A stretch of 64,000 nucleotides of DNA, from assembly GCA_018350325.1 (NCBI GenBank), contig JAEVLN010000014.1, forward strand, positions 894,001 through 958,000. Reading direction: 5' to 3'. Made by a program: the position numbers and the translations under genes. This document shows positions 30,901 through 42,862 of the stretch, piece by piece. A model generated the notes under the pieces. It was given only the letters and a program-made list of their open reading frames with translations, was not told the origin of the DNA and made no database searches. The stretch is from Globodera rostochiensis. Lineage: Eukaryota; Nematoda; Chromadorea; Rhabditida; Heteroderidae. The first letter of the stretch is position 1. Every line of letters starts with the position of its first letter.

Positions 30901-33900
30901 CGACCGCCGACGGGAGTCGCTCGTAAATCCAATTTCACACTTTCCAAAACGGGGAGAGGGGGGGGGGGGCCGCCGGTGGCGGTGTCGGAGGTGACAAAGG
31001 CATTGAATGGCACCGAGACGAGCAAAGAGTTGTGCCGGAAGGGCTCACTCGCCGGAGGGGGGGGGGGGAGGCCACCAGACACCGACCGCCCTCCTCAACA
31101 TTTTCCCGCCGATTTTGTTGTCAAAGCCCGCCGCGCCGACCGTTACCCGTCCACCGGCGGCATCGGCATAGGCCCGGGGGGGCCCCAACCATTCACACCC
31201 CCCACAACAACAACAACAACCACCACCCAGGGTGGCACCAAATTTGTTTTCGGGTTTTCGTAAACAAAAAAATCTCTGTTTTCCGGCAACACTCAGCGCC
31301 AACAAGCCATCCGTTCCCGTTCTCCGACAGGGTTGGCGGCGGGGGGGGGGGGACCTGCACTAAATTTGTTTTTTTTTGTCCCCCGAGGGGCGGACCCAAA
31401 GGCTTCCTTTAATAAAAGCGTGCCGCATTTAATATTTATCCTACATATGCTTTTTTTCAAATTTTGATGTTTAAAAAGAGTCAATCTGTTCAACAAACTT
31501 TCAATTTTTGGATTCCCTTCAGAATGTGGTTTAATGCCCTGTCATTCGTCAGCATTTTGTTACCTTCACTTTACTCAAGTTCAAGCAGTAACAACACAAA
31601 TTGAAGGAGCAACGGACGACGAGACGAATTGTTGTCGTTTGTTGGGAGGAGGCTAAAGCTGTCCACGGTGTGTGCAAGTGTAATGTTGCAGTCGTTGGCA
31701 CGGTTTAAGAAGAGCAGCACGGACAACGACAGAAAGGACACACAGAAACAACCCATGGACTTAAGGTAGATGTGCCAGTTAGTCAAAGAGAACAAGTTAA
31801 ACAAACTCCCTTCTAGCTCCAGCACAAAGCCTGCCGACAGTCCGCCGTCATTGACAAGCAGTACAACAATAGGACTGATCGGTGCTGAACAGTCTGAAGC
31901 GTACGACACAATTCCAAACTGTTCAACAACAATTGCCAAAGCCACCAACGGCGTTGTGGTCAATAAAAAACGACTAAAGCTGAACTGTGGCAGCACCAAA
32001 CTGAAACAGAGTTGGGAATGCCAAGAAAGGTGAAAATTTTTATTGGTTTTAAAATTTGTAAATAATTTGTCGTCCATTTAGGCAATCGCCGATTATTGAG
32101 GACAGCGTTATGGACGCATTTGTTGAACAGCAGCTGCCAAGCACTTCCTGCTCAATTCACAGCCGTACAACGCCGCCGAACTTCAGTTTTGAGCCGGACG
32201 TCTTTAGGCAAACGTCGGTTGTTGAATTTAATAACAAATATTCTGATCATTTGCTGCCGATCACTGTTCTTTGACATGCTAGTCTATGTATGGTCTCCGA
32301 TCGTTATTATTTTATCAAGCTCGCTGATCACTGTTTGGTCTTTTAAATCATTTTCATTATTTGGATCATTGCTTGCTGATCAGTTCTTTGGATCGTCATA
32401 TTTTGATCAAGCTCTTTGATCACTGACATTCGGTGGTCTTCGATCAGCTTCATTATCTCGATCTTTGCTTGCTGATCACTGTTCTTTGACATTCGGTCTT
32501 TGATCAGCTTCATTATCTCGATCTTTGCTCGCTGATCACTGTTCTTTGACATTCGGTCGTTGGTCTTTGATCAGCTTAATCTCGATCTTTGCTTGCTCAT
32601 CACTGTTCTTTGACATTCGGTCTTTTGGTCTTTGATCAGCTTTATTATTTTGATTTTTGCTCGCTGATCACTGTTCTTTGACATCTGATCACAATTTAGC
32701 GTTGCGCTGTGCTCCTCCCCGCATTCCTCCGCCACGTCGCCCGGCGGCTCCAGCAGCACACTTTCCCACCGCTCTTTCCACGTCCGTCTGCCCGACGCGG
32801 TTGCCAACCTGCGCAAGTCGGGCGTGCATTTGGTGCGCAACTTTCGACGCTCATCCCTTGCGGCAATGGTGCGACAGTTTTAATTCCAATCAAATTTTTG
32901 TTGTTCAAAAATGTTTGTGCTGTGTCAGATGCGCGCAATGACAATTAGCTCGGCTGGCCATGATCAAAATGCTTCGTCTGCTGGAAGCAAAGTCAACGGC
33001 GGCATGGTGGAAGATCGTCCGCCACTGTACGGTGGCATTAAATGTCCACGGCACGCCAACGACGGCACCGGTGCCGCCGGACCATTTCGGTGCCGGACGA
33101 CGACGGGGGTATGTCGCAACAATTTTTGTTGTTGAATTTGAAACGAAATGCCAAACTCAAAATGGTTTTGATGGATGGATGAATGGAAGAATTCCATTCA
33201 TTTTCGGCAGATTTCAACTCACCATTGGACGGCGACGACAGCAGCGGTCGTCGAGAGTGTGCCAGCCAGCACGGACGAGAGCAGTCGGCACAGCACGATG
33301 ACCTGCGGCGGCACGCAGCGCCGGAAACGGTCGGTGATGGCACTTCCCCCCCCCCCCCCCCCCGCCCTCCCCCTCCCCCCCCCGGCGTAATCTCTGAGGG
33401 GATCAAATCACTCATAATCGGGGGTCATTCTCTAATCAATATATTTGCTGCTGCAGCTCCGGCGGGCCGGGCTCCGGCGCCAGGCGCGCCATGCGCAAAC
33501 GCATCTCCGCGGCACGGTTGGCACTGCGCAAAATCTCGCGCATCTCCACCCAATCGGGCAGCACGATCGCGACCGTGGCATCCAGCTCCAGCACGCACTC
33601 GTCTCCAAAAACGCCAGTTTCTGGTGAGTTTTGAGTGGGTGGCCGGCATCCGTGTGCTTCCGCTACCCATTAAATTTGTAGAATGATCACCGATCGGTTT
33701 GTCCGATCGGTGATTTTGACATAATTGGATCGATTTACTCCGATCAGAATTATTACAGAAACGAATTGCGATTGGTCGCAGTTTTACTCTGTAAAAATTG
33801 TGTCTTCTTAAGTTCACGGCTATTGTGGAGGAAACAGTCCGGTGTGGCAGTCGTTGAACAGCAACAGCACGGAACATCCGTTGAAGAAGTGTTTGAGCCG

Positions 33901-36900
33901 TCAGTTGCTGGAGGCGGACGAGCAAAACAACAACAACACCAACAACAAAGCCGTCAACGACAATGACGAGACGGAGCAGCAACAACAGTTGGTGCCGATG
34001 AACGGAACGGGACGAAACGGCGTTGGGGTTGGTGTCTAAATGAATGTTTCCTCTAAACGCGTTTTCTGAAGGCCATCAGCTGGAATGGAGATGAACATCA
34101 TCATCAACGGCAACGACATGGCGACAACGACGACGAGGTGGAGAACAACCGGTCCAAAAAGTTGAGGAAACGGAGCCGTACATTGGCAGTTGCCAAAGAG
34201 CTGCTATTTGTAAAAAGTGACAAAAAGCCGCTGGGCCCGAGTTTGTCGTGGGATCCGCAACAGCGCCAACAGCATCAGAAACCGTCGAGGTAAAGTAAAA
34301 CTGGACACACAAATTCTTGCGTTCGGATTTCGGATTCACTGCCAACGCCGAAAACATTCCGGGCCGAAGCTTTGATCATTCGTGATCCAAGACGATTGGG
34401 TTAAGATTATTTGGTTGAAATGAGAACCTTATCGTTGTACCAGCTGATCGGCAATGATTCAAGACGATTGGATCATTTTATGAGGGACTGATCCGTCCGT
34501 ATCAACTGATCTGCGTGATCTAAGATGATTGGATCAGATCACTTGATGACCTTGACTTTCTGATTGGGGGGATCAAATAATCATTTACAAAAACATTGTT
34601 GCATTTTATCGACAGATCGCGCACTCCGTTGTCGGCACTTGACGGCACCAACCCGCGCGACCGAATCCATTCGGACGGCAGTGCCGAACAATTGGTGCAC
34701 ATGCGCAACAGCAAATCGGCAATTTTGTTGGCAGGAAAAAATGTGCCGTCGACAAAAGGAAGAGGAGGAGGGCACTTTGAGAAGAAGTCGAAGGGCAAAC
34801 GGCGCAAGAAAAGCGGCACTTTGCTTTCGGGCGCCGAGCGGGTGGAGAAGGTTGGACTGGATCTGAACTGGTCAGTCTGAGGAAAGTGCACAAAATTTAA
34901 TCGCCCGTTCAACCCCCGCGCAGCCTGCACTGCGCGTTGCAAGCTGAACATTGCGCGAGCACGCTGCGCTCGGAGATCGAATGCGCGGTGAAACGGTTGG
35001 CCATTCGGCTGAACAGCGGCGGCGGTGACGACGGCGCCGCCGGCTGCCGTGCGCTGTCGCCAACGGCGACATGCCGAAAAAGGGCTGCGACAACAACTGT
35101 CGTTCGGGTGGAGGTGGAGACGGAACGCCAACAATTGGTGCGCAAAATTGGGGGGGGGCGGGAAATGTTTGAATTCAAAAAATAAACATTTTCTGCATGG
35201 ACGTCGTTTAGGTGCAACAACAGCAGCAGCTTCGACGCACCATCGGCACACCGGACATTGTGATTTCGTCGTACAATTCGGAGGACACGCCGGCGGAAAG
35301 TGCGGACGAGGGATTCTGGACGACATCGTCGGCGACCGTAAAAGGCGTAAAGCAGCAGCAACAGCATCAGAACCAACAGAAAGACAACAAATTGGGCAGG
35401 TACAGGGCATTCATTGGCATACTCTCTGATCAGTCAAATGGCGCCGATCTGATCTTAAGACCCCAAGGAGCACAAATTCGTTGATTTGTTTATCCAATAT
35501 TCAAAATTCAGTCATTCTTCATCCAACGAAATGGACAAGGGGCACTCGACAGAGAGTCAATTGGCCAATGCCGAAACGGTGGGTGACGTCATGTTCAATA
35601 GGGTGCGCGACTCGTGTGAACAATTAGGCTTATCTTCTGATCGGCATGGGTTTGGGGATAGTTTGATCAGCGGTTTCCTCCCTATCAAGAACGACCAACA
35701 GCTGCCGTATGGCGTTTGGTCGCCGATGGACACGTTGAAGCCGCCCGGTGGTGCCCCGTTCGGCGGCTCAAATACGCTGTACAGCTCGGGCTCGTCGGCC
35801 TCCGGTTCTGTCGCATTCATTCCCTCCGGGCATTCGTTGCCCGGGGGAATGCCGTCGCTGGATGCCGTCGTCGGCGACCACCTGAACACTCCGCCACGCA
35901 GCAACAGCGTGGACCTGAGTCTGCTCAGACGGGACATCGAGCGATGGAGCGTCAGCAATTTGAGCATCGCCGGCTCAACCACCGATTTGGAGATGGTCGA
36001 GCTGAAGAACAACAGAGGCACCGGTACCCTGGGACTGCCAGCAGTTGTTCCGGTGCCCTGAAACCGAATTTCTGTTTCCAATTTGTTCAGTCCGTCCCAA
36101 AAAAAACGGATTTTTTATAGGACAAAAAAACGATAGAAAATTTAAATTTTGCTTAGGTGTCTCGACGCCGGGCGGCGACTCGATGAGAACAGTCCGTTCG
36201 CGCTCATACGACCCGACCAGCTCGCCGGATTTCATTCTGCGCAGGCCGAGTCGCATTGAGCACCTTTCCGAAATATTCCGGCAAGTTTTTGTGACAAATT
36301 TGATGAATTTCACAACAATTGAAGGAATATTTTTGGGCCAGTACAAATTATTTTGATATAATTTGTTTTTAAAAAATGAGTCCATAAATTACGCACGACA
36401 CAAAACATAAATTTGCACTCACTGGAGATGAACCAACCGGATATGGCAACAAAAATCGGATTTTGAACACAAATCCGCGGCCTCTTACACTAATTAATCA
36501 TAATCATCGGCAATTTCCCAAATTGATTTCAGGCGCTGCAAAACATCAATTTCTTTGCATATTCTTTCTTTCTTTCTCTCTGTTTTTGTTATTTTTAATC
36601 ATTTCTAAATTAAACTGTTTTTTAAATTTAAATTTAAATTAATTTTTTCAGAAGAGCATTAGCCAAATCGCCCGTCGTCAAAAGGGCCGCTGTCATGCAG
36701 GAGCAGGAGTTGAAGAGGGTCAGCAAGCACAGGACAAGCAGATACTGGCTAGAAGACCAGGTATTGTTTGAAAATTTCACAAAATGAGCTGTGTGGTGGT
36801 GATCAATTTCGTCCCAAAAATGTGATCGGCACAGTGCCGGACAAGGGCTTTGTGCCGGTGCCAAATCCTGCCAAATTTGAAGAAAGCGTTGACATCCTCT

Positions 36901-39900
36901 GGACATTCTTCCATTTTCCCCCAAAAATGCCGTTTTTTTCGCGCACATTCTCAAAAAATTGCCAAATGCCGACCCCACCCACAAAATGCCATTTTTTCCT
37001 CCACAACAGCTGGGCCCATCTGAGCACATTTGGCTGACCTCCTCCGCCTCGGCCTCGTCGACGGTGGACACGGAATGTTATTTGGGGGAGAAGGACTGCC
37101 AGAAGATGGGGGAGAAGCGCCGCTGCAGCGGCTGTCACATTGTCGCGCACACGGCCTGCTTTCCGCTGCTGGCGAAGGCGCGGGACATTTTTAATATAAT
37201 TTTAAATTAATTTTACCGACGACAACTTTTGAAATTGAACTAATTAGATGTAATTAAATTTGAAATGATTGTTTTTGTTCCAAATTCAGATGAATTTGAG
37301 TTGCAAAACGACGTTTCGCGACTGTGCCGTTGTGAATGCGCCGGGCGCCAAAAGTCCGTCGCCGGCGGGCACGAAAAGGCAACGGCAGAGCAACAAGGGC
37401 GAGCTGTGCAGCAGCAGCAACAACAACGAGTTGAACAACAACAACAACAACAACAATTATAAACATCACTGGGTGAGGGGGAATATGTAAATATTTTACA
37501 TTATTAATATACATTTTAATTTTATTAAAAATCAAAGAAAGATTTTGTTGTCTGATCCATTATTTATTCATCTTTTAATGAAATGATCAAAACGATTGTT
37601 TGGTTAGGTGCACCGGTGGCGGTTGGAGGGGCGCTGCTCACATTGTGGCAAATCATTCCAGCAGAAAATGTTCAGAGAAAAGGTGAACTTTGAGTTCATA
37701 TTTTGATCGATCACGGCGTGTGTTTTTGATCAGTAGGAATTTAATTAATTTTTGATCAAATTCAAAAAAATATCGATAAATGATTATTTACGTATTGATC
37801 AAATGCTCGTCAGTAAAGAAATATTAACAAGGGTTCTGATTTGAATTTCCGATCACTAAATGGATGTTCTGAATTCTGATCACTAAATGGATTAATCACA
37901 ACAATTGGCTCTCCAGGAAGTGATCGCGATCACTTGCTCTTGGTGCAAACGTTCCTATCACAACAAGCGCCACTGCTTCTCGCTGGCGCGCTTCGACGAT
38001 CACTGCGATCGGGGCGTGCTGCGCGAGCTGATCCTGCCGCCCGGCTGGCTGCTTCGGCTGCCCGTCGCGCGGAAACGGAGCGCCAACGCCTCCGGCGTCA
38101 CCAGAGGTGGACGACGACACAAATTTTGGATTTTAATTTTTCAAAAATAAATAAATAAATAACAATATTAACATTCTCACATCATAAAGCTCTGTCAGTC
38201 CTCGACTCCGTGCAACAAAAGCGCTCAAAACGATGCAAATACCGTACTTTTGTGGTGAAACCGCCTCCGGCGTCAGCCGCCACGTCGCCGCAGGCGCAAA
38301 ACATGGCCAACACGTACAGTCGTTGGTCCACCGCTGCACAACAGCTGCCGTTGCCCATCCAACCACTGCTGGTGTTTGTTAACCCGAAGAGCGGCGGAAA
38401 CAAAGGGGCCAAGGCGTTGAACATGCTGTGCTGGTTGTTGAACCCGCGTCAGGTCGGATTGATTGAACTGCTGTTGGTCTGCTGATCAGAAATTTGATCA
38501 AATTTGATCGATTACATTTTTTTCTCTCTAAAAGATTTTTGCGAAAAACACTTATCATTTTGGTAAAATGTTTAATTGTGAAAAATTGTGCTTATTTTAG
38601 GTATTCGACATCAACGTGATGCGGGGACCAAAGTACGGGCTGGACATGTTCCGCAAGGTGTGATGGACCGTTTTATGGTTCTGGGCGATTGTTATTATTC
38701 CCAATTGATCAGCAGCAAATCAAAAAGATAACTGATTCATTCTTTAGCAGTTTCAATTTCCCATCGCGAGAGATTATGTTTTTTCAGATCACTCAGTTCT
38801 GGATCAATTAATTTTCAACCAATTTTTGATCCATTTATACTGCCAATTTAGGAAACATTCGTTAACAGAGTCATAATTGATTCACAATTCCGCTAATTTG
38901 TAAGGTACATTCGTCCATGCGCATTCTGGTGTGCGGCGGGGACGGCACCGTCGGCTGGGTGCTGTCCACGCTGGACTTGTTGGGCTGGCCCGCCTATCCG
39001 CCCATCGCGCTGTTGCCGCTCGGCACCGGCAACGACTTGTCGCGCGCGATGGGCTGGGGCGGCACGTTCAGCAGTGACGAGCCGCTGGCGGAGGTGTTGG
39101 CCGCAGTCCAGACGGAGACCAGCGTCACGCACTTGGACAGGTAGATGCTCCCGATTCAGTCTTTAATGGCAGCTGGCTAATCATTTCTCGCCCTGCAGGT
39201 GGCGCATTGACGTGTGCCCGCTGGCGACGACGACGACGACAACAATTGCCGGAGGCGCTGTATGCAACGGGACGGAAACAGAAAATAACGCCGGAGGGCT
39301 CAACAACAACCAAAACGACAACAACAACAATAACAACAACGACTTCAAAATGGATCAGCAACAGCAGCAGGCAACAGAGACATCAGCAGCAGGTATGGCT
39401 TTTTGTAGTGGTGAAACTGTTGCTGGACCAATTCGAATTTGAATGATTCAGCACATTTTTGTAGCCATAAAATGGTTGTTTAGGCCCGGCTACCAGCACA
39501 TCGTCATCCGATGGAGCTCAAGCAGTACCTGGACCTGCTGAAGAGGCGGCGGTGCAGAGCCAACTGCCGTTGTCGGTGATGAACAATTACTTCTCCATCG
39601 GGGCGGACGCGCACGTTGCACTCCAATTCCACCAGTCGCGCAGTGCGAATCCGCAAATGCTCAATTCGCGTTTAAAAAATCGCATTGCGTACGGCGGCCT
39701 CGGCACCATCGACCTGTTCAAGCGGACATGGAAGGTCAACCGGGGGGCGGGAGGGGGAGAAAGTGGCACGGCATGGGATTTTTTGGCACGAATTTTTGTG
39801 ATGGACTTTTTTGGCACGAATTTTTGTGGTAATTCATTGGCTTTTCTGTTTGCCAAAAAATCGGGGCGGCTAATTTCCATTCTTAAAATTGCTAAAAAAA

Positions 39901-42862
39901 CTTTTTTTGTTTTGCCTTCAGGACCTTTCCGAGTACATTAGCGTGGAGTGTGACGGCGTGGACATTAGCGCAAAAATTCGCGAGTTCAAATTTCATTGCG
40001 TGCTGTTCCACAACATTGCGTTCTACGCGGGCGGCACCGTCCCCTGGGGGGCCGGCGATGGCGTCCATGTGAGAATTTTTGAAAAAATGTTTGAGACGAT
40101 GTGATGAAGGCATCAAAAACTGATGATTTTTAACCTTTTTAAAATTTGCCGGGATTTTGTTTTGTTGCAGGAAAGTTGTGGCGAAGTGTTCTCCCGTCCG
40201 TCGCCATGTGACGGCAAAATTGAGGTGCTCGGCTTCACCACCGCCACGCTGGCCGCCCTGCAAATGGGCGGCAAGGGCGAACGCATTGCGCAATGCTCAA
40301 AGGTACGCATCGAGACCAGCAAGCCGATCCCGATGCAAGTGGACGGGGTGAGACAATTTGTACAGAATTCGGACATTTTCAAATTTTGAAACATTTCATT
40401 CCTTCCAATTCAGGAACCGTGTCTGCTCGGCCCGTCGTTGATCCATCTCACATTCCACAACAAAGGCAAGGCGCTTGTGCAGATCAAATAGTTTTTTGTT
40501 TTTGTTTTGTTTAAATCAGTAAGGATAGGCAAAATGGTAGCCCCTATCGAGACCTAAATTTACCGAGACCCGAGACCGAGACTCTCGAGCATCGTTTGTA
40601 GACCCGGGCCGGAATCGGTCGATCCCGCGACCCTCGGGCGCGGCGATCAGCTTTACTCCAAGCCAATGCTTTTACTGTCTGAGCTACCGTACCGGACCGT
40701 CCCACCAGCCGTCTCTTTGTCTCTTATCGCTACAACAAAACTACCGTAATTTTTCCTACGTTACAGTGTCAATGTTGCGTCGGGAGAAGTTCGCGCGTCC
40801 GCCCGGCACTGCACCGTGCAACAACATTGTGTCAATGGGTCAAAATCGGCGCAAGAGCAGCCAGAACAGCAGTGCCAACAGCAGCATCGCCGGAGGGGCT
40901 GGCGGTGGAGCAGTACAGGCGTCAACAACAATGATGACCACGGCGGGTGCCAACGGCAATGGCACTGTGCAGTCGGGAGGACACAAAAATTCCCGGGTAT
41001 GCGCACGGACAGTGGCTCATTTCTGATCTGATTGATCCTGATCTGAATTGTAATGGTGGGGTACACATGATCAGATCGAGCTATCATTACGTACAATTTG
41101 GGGTTAATCGCCAAAATGTGAACGAACCCTTAGGCAAATGCGAGCCCCGAGGGCCCATCGTCCGCTTCACCGCTCACCGTCACGGCCGCTTCACCGCCTA
41201 CCACAATGTTGCTGGATGTTCCGGTGATTGTGGTGGGTCGACACGACTATGACACGTACAGAGACTCCGTTGAACGGCTGAAGGATACCGGTAAAATACA
41301 AATAAATAAATAATTATTAATATTTCAAAATCCAGGCTTTGAGCTTGGCATTCTGAACGTGGAGGCGGAGACGGAGCTTGCCCAGCTGCGGCAGCACATT
41401 CAGCAAATGATGTGCGAACACCAAATTTTGCCCTATGATCCGGGCCCGGAATGGCGCTTCCTCGACTGTGAGCATTTTGAGCTAATTACAAGGGCAATTG
41501 CCCTATTTTCTGTGTAGGGTTAGGGCTGGCACAAACCAAGCCGAATTCGTGTCAAGTTAGGCATGGCACGGACCAAGCCGAATTCGTGTCAAGTTAGGCA
41601 TGGCACGGACCAAGCCGAATTCGTGTCAAGTTAGGCATGGCACGGACTAAGCCGAATTCGTGTCAAGTCAGGCATGGCACGGACCAAGCCGAATTCGTGT
41701 CAAGTTGGGCATGGCACGGACCAAGCCGAATTCGTGTCAAGTTAGGCATGGCACGGACCAAGCCGAATTCGTGTCAAGTTAGGCATGGCACGGACCAAGC
41801 CGAATTTGTGTCAAGTCAGGCATGGCACGGACCAAGCCGAATTCGTGTCAAGTTAGGCATGGCACGGACCAAGCCGAATTCGTGTCAAGTTAGGCATGGC
41901 ACGGACCAAGCCGAATTCGTGTCAAGTTAGGCATGGCACGGACCAAGCCGAATTCGTGTCAAGTTAGGCATGGCACGGACCAAGCCGAATTTGTGTCAAG
42001 TCAGGCATGGCACGGACCAAGCCGAATTCGTGTCAAGTTAGGCATGGCACGGACCAAGCCGAATTCGTGTCAAGTTAGGCATGGCACGGACCAAGCCGAA
42101 TTCGTGTCGAGCCATTGCCTGAAAAGTGCAGGGGGCACGTCCAGGGTGCTTCTTGAGAAGCCATGCCCATTCTTTTGCCTCCAGGGGCCCGGTCGAGAAT
42201 TGACCCCCCGGGGGGTTTATATCTTGAAGAACAAATATTCTCTCCATTATTTTACAATTTGTTGCTCAGATGTGTCCAGCGCGGAGGAGGGCACTTTTCG
42301 CGTGTCGCGCCACCAGGAGCAGTGCCGGACGGTGGCGGACGTGTGCTCGCTGGAGCAGGTGGAGTGCAGGCCGGGCATTCTAATCCTGGACGACGCGTTC
42401 CCGTCAATGAACGCGCGGGCAGCCGCCATCGGGCACGAGCTGGTGTTCACGCTGGCAAGAAAGGCGTGAGCGATTTTTTTTGGTTTCAAGACAGCTGGTG
42501 GAGAGAGTTTCTTGCTGTGTCCAAGGCTTTCCGGATTTTTGTAACATTTTAAAATCCGGGACATTTTGGCCTGCCAAAACTCTCTCTGGCATTTTGAATT
42601 TAAAAATGTATGGTATTTTGGCCCAAACTCTGGCATTTTGGCTTAAAGTGTATGGCATTCATTATTATTCTTACCTATTTTTTTAAAATTTATTTGCAAC
42701 AATTTTAACATTTATATAATTTGTATTTACCTATTCTCTTTAATTAACCACAGAGCCGCACCAACGACAACTTCTGATCGGAGGAATACGATGATTCGGC
42801 GTCGAATCAGTGAAACGCTGCGCATTGTGTTGGCCAACGACGCACCGGAGACGCACCTTTGA
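21924..42862 (+). CDS. Type IV (zeta/iota-like) diacylglycerol kinase with a very long N-terminal extension
   Basis: The 39-exon model sums to 2363 codons in frame. Exons: 21924-22035, 22460-22702, 22790-22918, 23242-23442, 23530-23796, 23875-24035, 24350-24583, 24711-24820, 31817-32029, 32082-32213, 32700-32868, 32929-33108, 33211-33329, 33457-33623, 33813-34027, 34072-34289, 34616-34870, 34924-35137, 35212-35399, 35512-36023, 36157-36280, 36652-36760, 37010-37177, 37290-37472, 37608-37682, 37917-38106, 38190-38452, 38601-38657, 38905-39140, 39199-39392, 39484-39734, 39922-40068, 40171-40347, 40414-40465, 40767-40996, 41134-41290, 41336-41467, 42270-42465, 42754-42862. Two C1 domains (from about 1425 and 1541; [20 protein letters not shown]) precede the catalytic domain ([33 protein letters not shown]) and the accessory domain ([35 protein letters not shown]). 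DGK phosphorylates diacylglycerol to phosphatidic acid, ending DAG signalling. Residues 1-1420 are Ser/Gln/basic low-complexity. Ankyrin repeats are missing, but the end (ETHL) fits a PDZ ligand. GC-AG donors occur at 36281, 37178 and 40466. The first eight exons could belong to a separate gene. Confidence 0.85.
29228..29300 (+). tRNA. tRNA-Lys (anticodon CTT)
   Basis: The 73-nt cloverleaf is complete. The acceptor stem GCCCGGT pairs with ATCGGGC with one G-T pair. The D arm is TAGCTCAGTCGGTAGAGC (A box), the anticodon stem is CCAGA/TCTGG with loop CTCTTAA, and the T arm is GCGGGTTCGAGCCCCGC (B box GGTTCGAGCC). The anticodon CTT reads AAG (Lys). There is no intron, and the CCA is not encoded, as expected in eukaryotes. 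It sits inside the long intron or gap of the DGK model on the same strand. Confidence 0.97.
29305..29312 (+). terminator. Pol III terminator of tRNA-Lys
   Basis: A run of eight T begins five bases after the discriminator base, and a second T run follows. This is the usual RNA polymerase III stop signal. Confidence 0.85.
32225..32695. repeat. Intronic tandem repeat, unit about 60 bp
   Basis: The unit contains CTGATCACTGTTCTTTGACA followed by TTCGGTCTTTGATCAGCTT and ATCTCGATCTTTGCTTGC. The last four copies (from about 32405) are close matches; earlier copies are degenerate and partly truncated. The array fills almost the whole intron 32214-32699 of the DGK gene. Confidence 0.9.
40530..40740 (-). 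repeat. tRNA-like (SINE-type) repeat in a DGK intron
   Basis: Read on the minus strand, 40621-40700 resembles a tRNA head: GGTAGCTCAGACAGTAAAAG (A-box-like), a filler, then GTCGCGGGATCGACC (B-box-like). A body rich in CGAGAC follows (CGAGAGTCTCGGTCTCGGG, 40565-40590). The same CTCTCGAGCATC word occurs at 43685-43696. This is the layout of a tRNA-derived SINE, but I cannot see a tail or target duplication. Confidence 0.4.
41525..42110. repeat. 37-bp minisatellite, about 16 copies, in a DGK intron
   Basis: The unit is GTCAAGTTAGGCATGGCACG followed by GACCAAGCCGAATTCGT (37 bp). Copies are nearly identical. Variants (GTCAAGTCAGG, AATTTGTGTC) recur about 185 bp apart (near 41808 and 41993), so a block of five units appears to have been duplicated. 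Because 37 is not a multiple of three, the frame cycles every three units, and long ORFs run through the array (41637-41930, 41933-42469). The splice donor at 41468 and acceptor before 42270 place the array inside an intron. Confidence 0.95.

Larger units (their letters stand above)
24821..31816. other. 7-kb intron (or intergenic gap) in the DGK gene model
   Basis: Exon 8 ends in phase 2 at 24820 and exon 9 restarts in matching phase at 31817, but nothing between them looks like a coding exon. The stretch is AT-rich with repeated G/C runs (25247-25258, 26450-26458, 27041-27051, 27210-27219, 28071-28083, 28260-28273, 29367-29379, 31060-31070). It contains palindromes such as CCCTCGAGGG near 25219 and a tRNA gene. 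Two 20-bp stretches at about 26612 and 26723 share CCCTCGGGCAAAATGTGGCC. It may equally be the gap between two genes. Confidence 0.5.

Noticed and set aside
31571..32077. 168-codon minus-strand ORF with hydrophobic stretches
   Set aside because: It is antisense to DGK exons 31817-32029, which join in phase with neighbours on both sides; the ORF has no splice context or family resemblance.
37178..37183. Absence of a GT donor after the first DGK C1 exon taken as a broken gene
   Set aside because: A GC donor (AAG followed by GCGCGG) joins LLAK to [12 protein letters not shown] exactly as in relatives, and other GC-AG introns are present, so a pseudogene is not needed.
41637..42469. Long ORFs through the 37-bp minisatellite as a repeat-protein gene
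   Set aside because: The array lies between a good donor (41468) and an acceptor (42269) that join DGK zeta-like sequence exactly (FLD-YVSSAE); openness follows from the stop-free unit.
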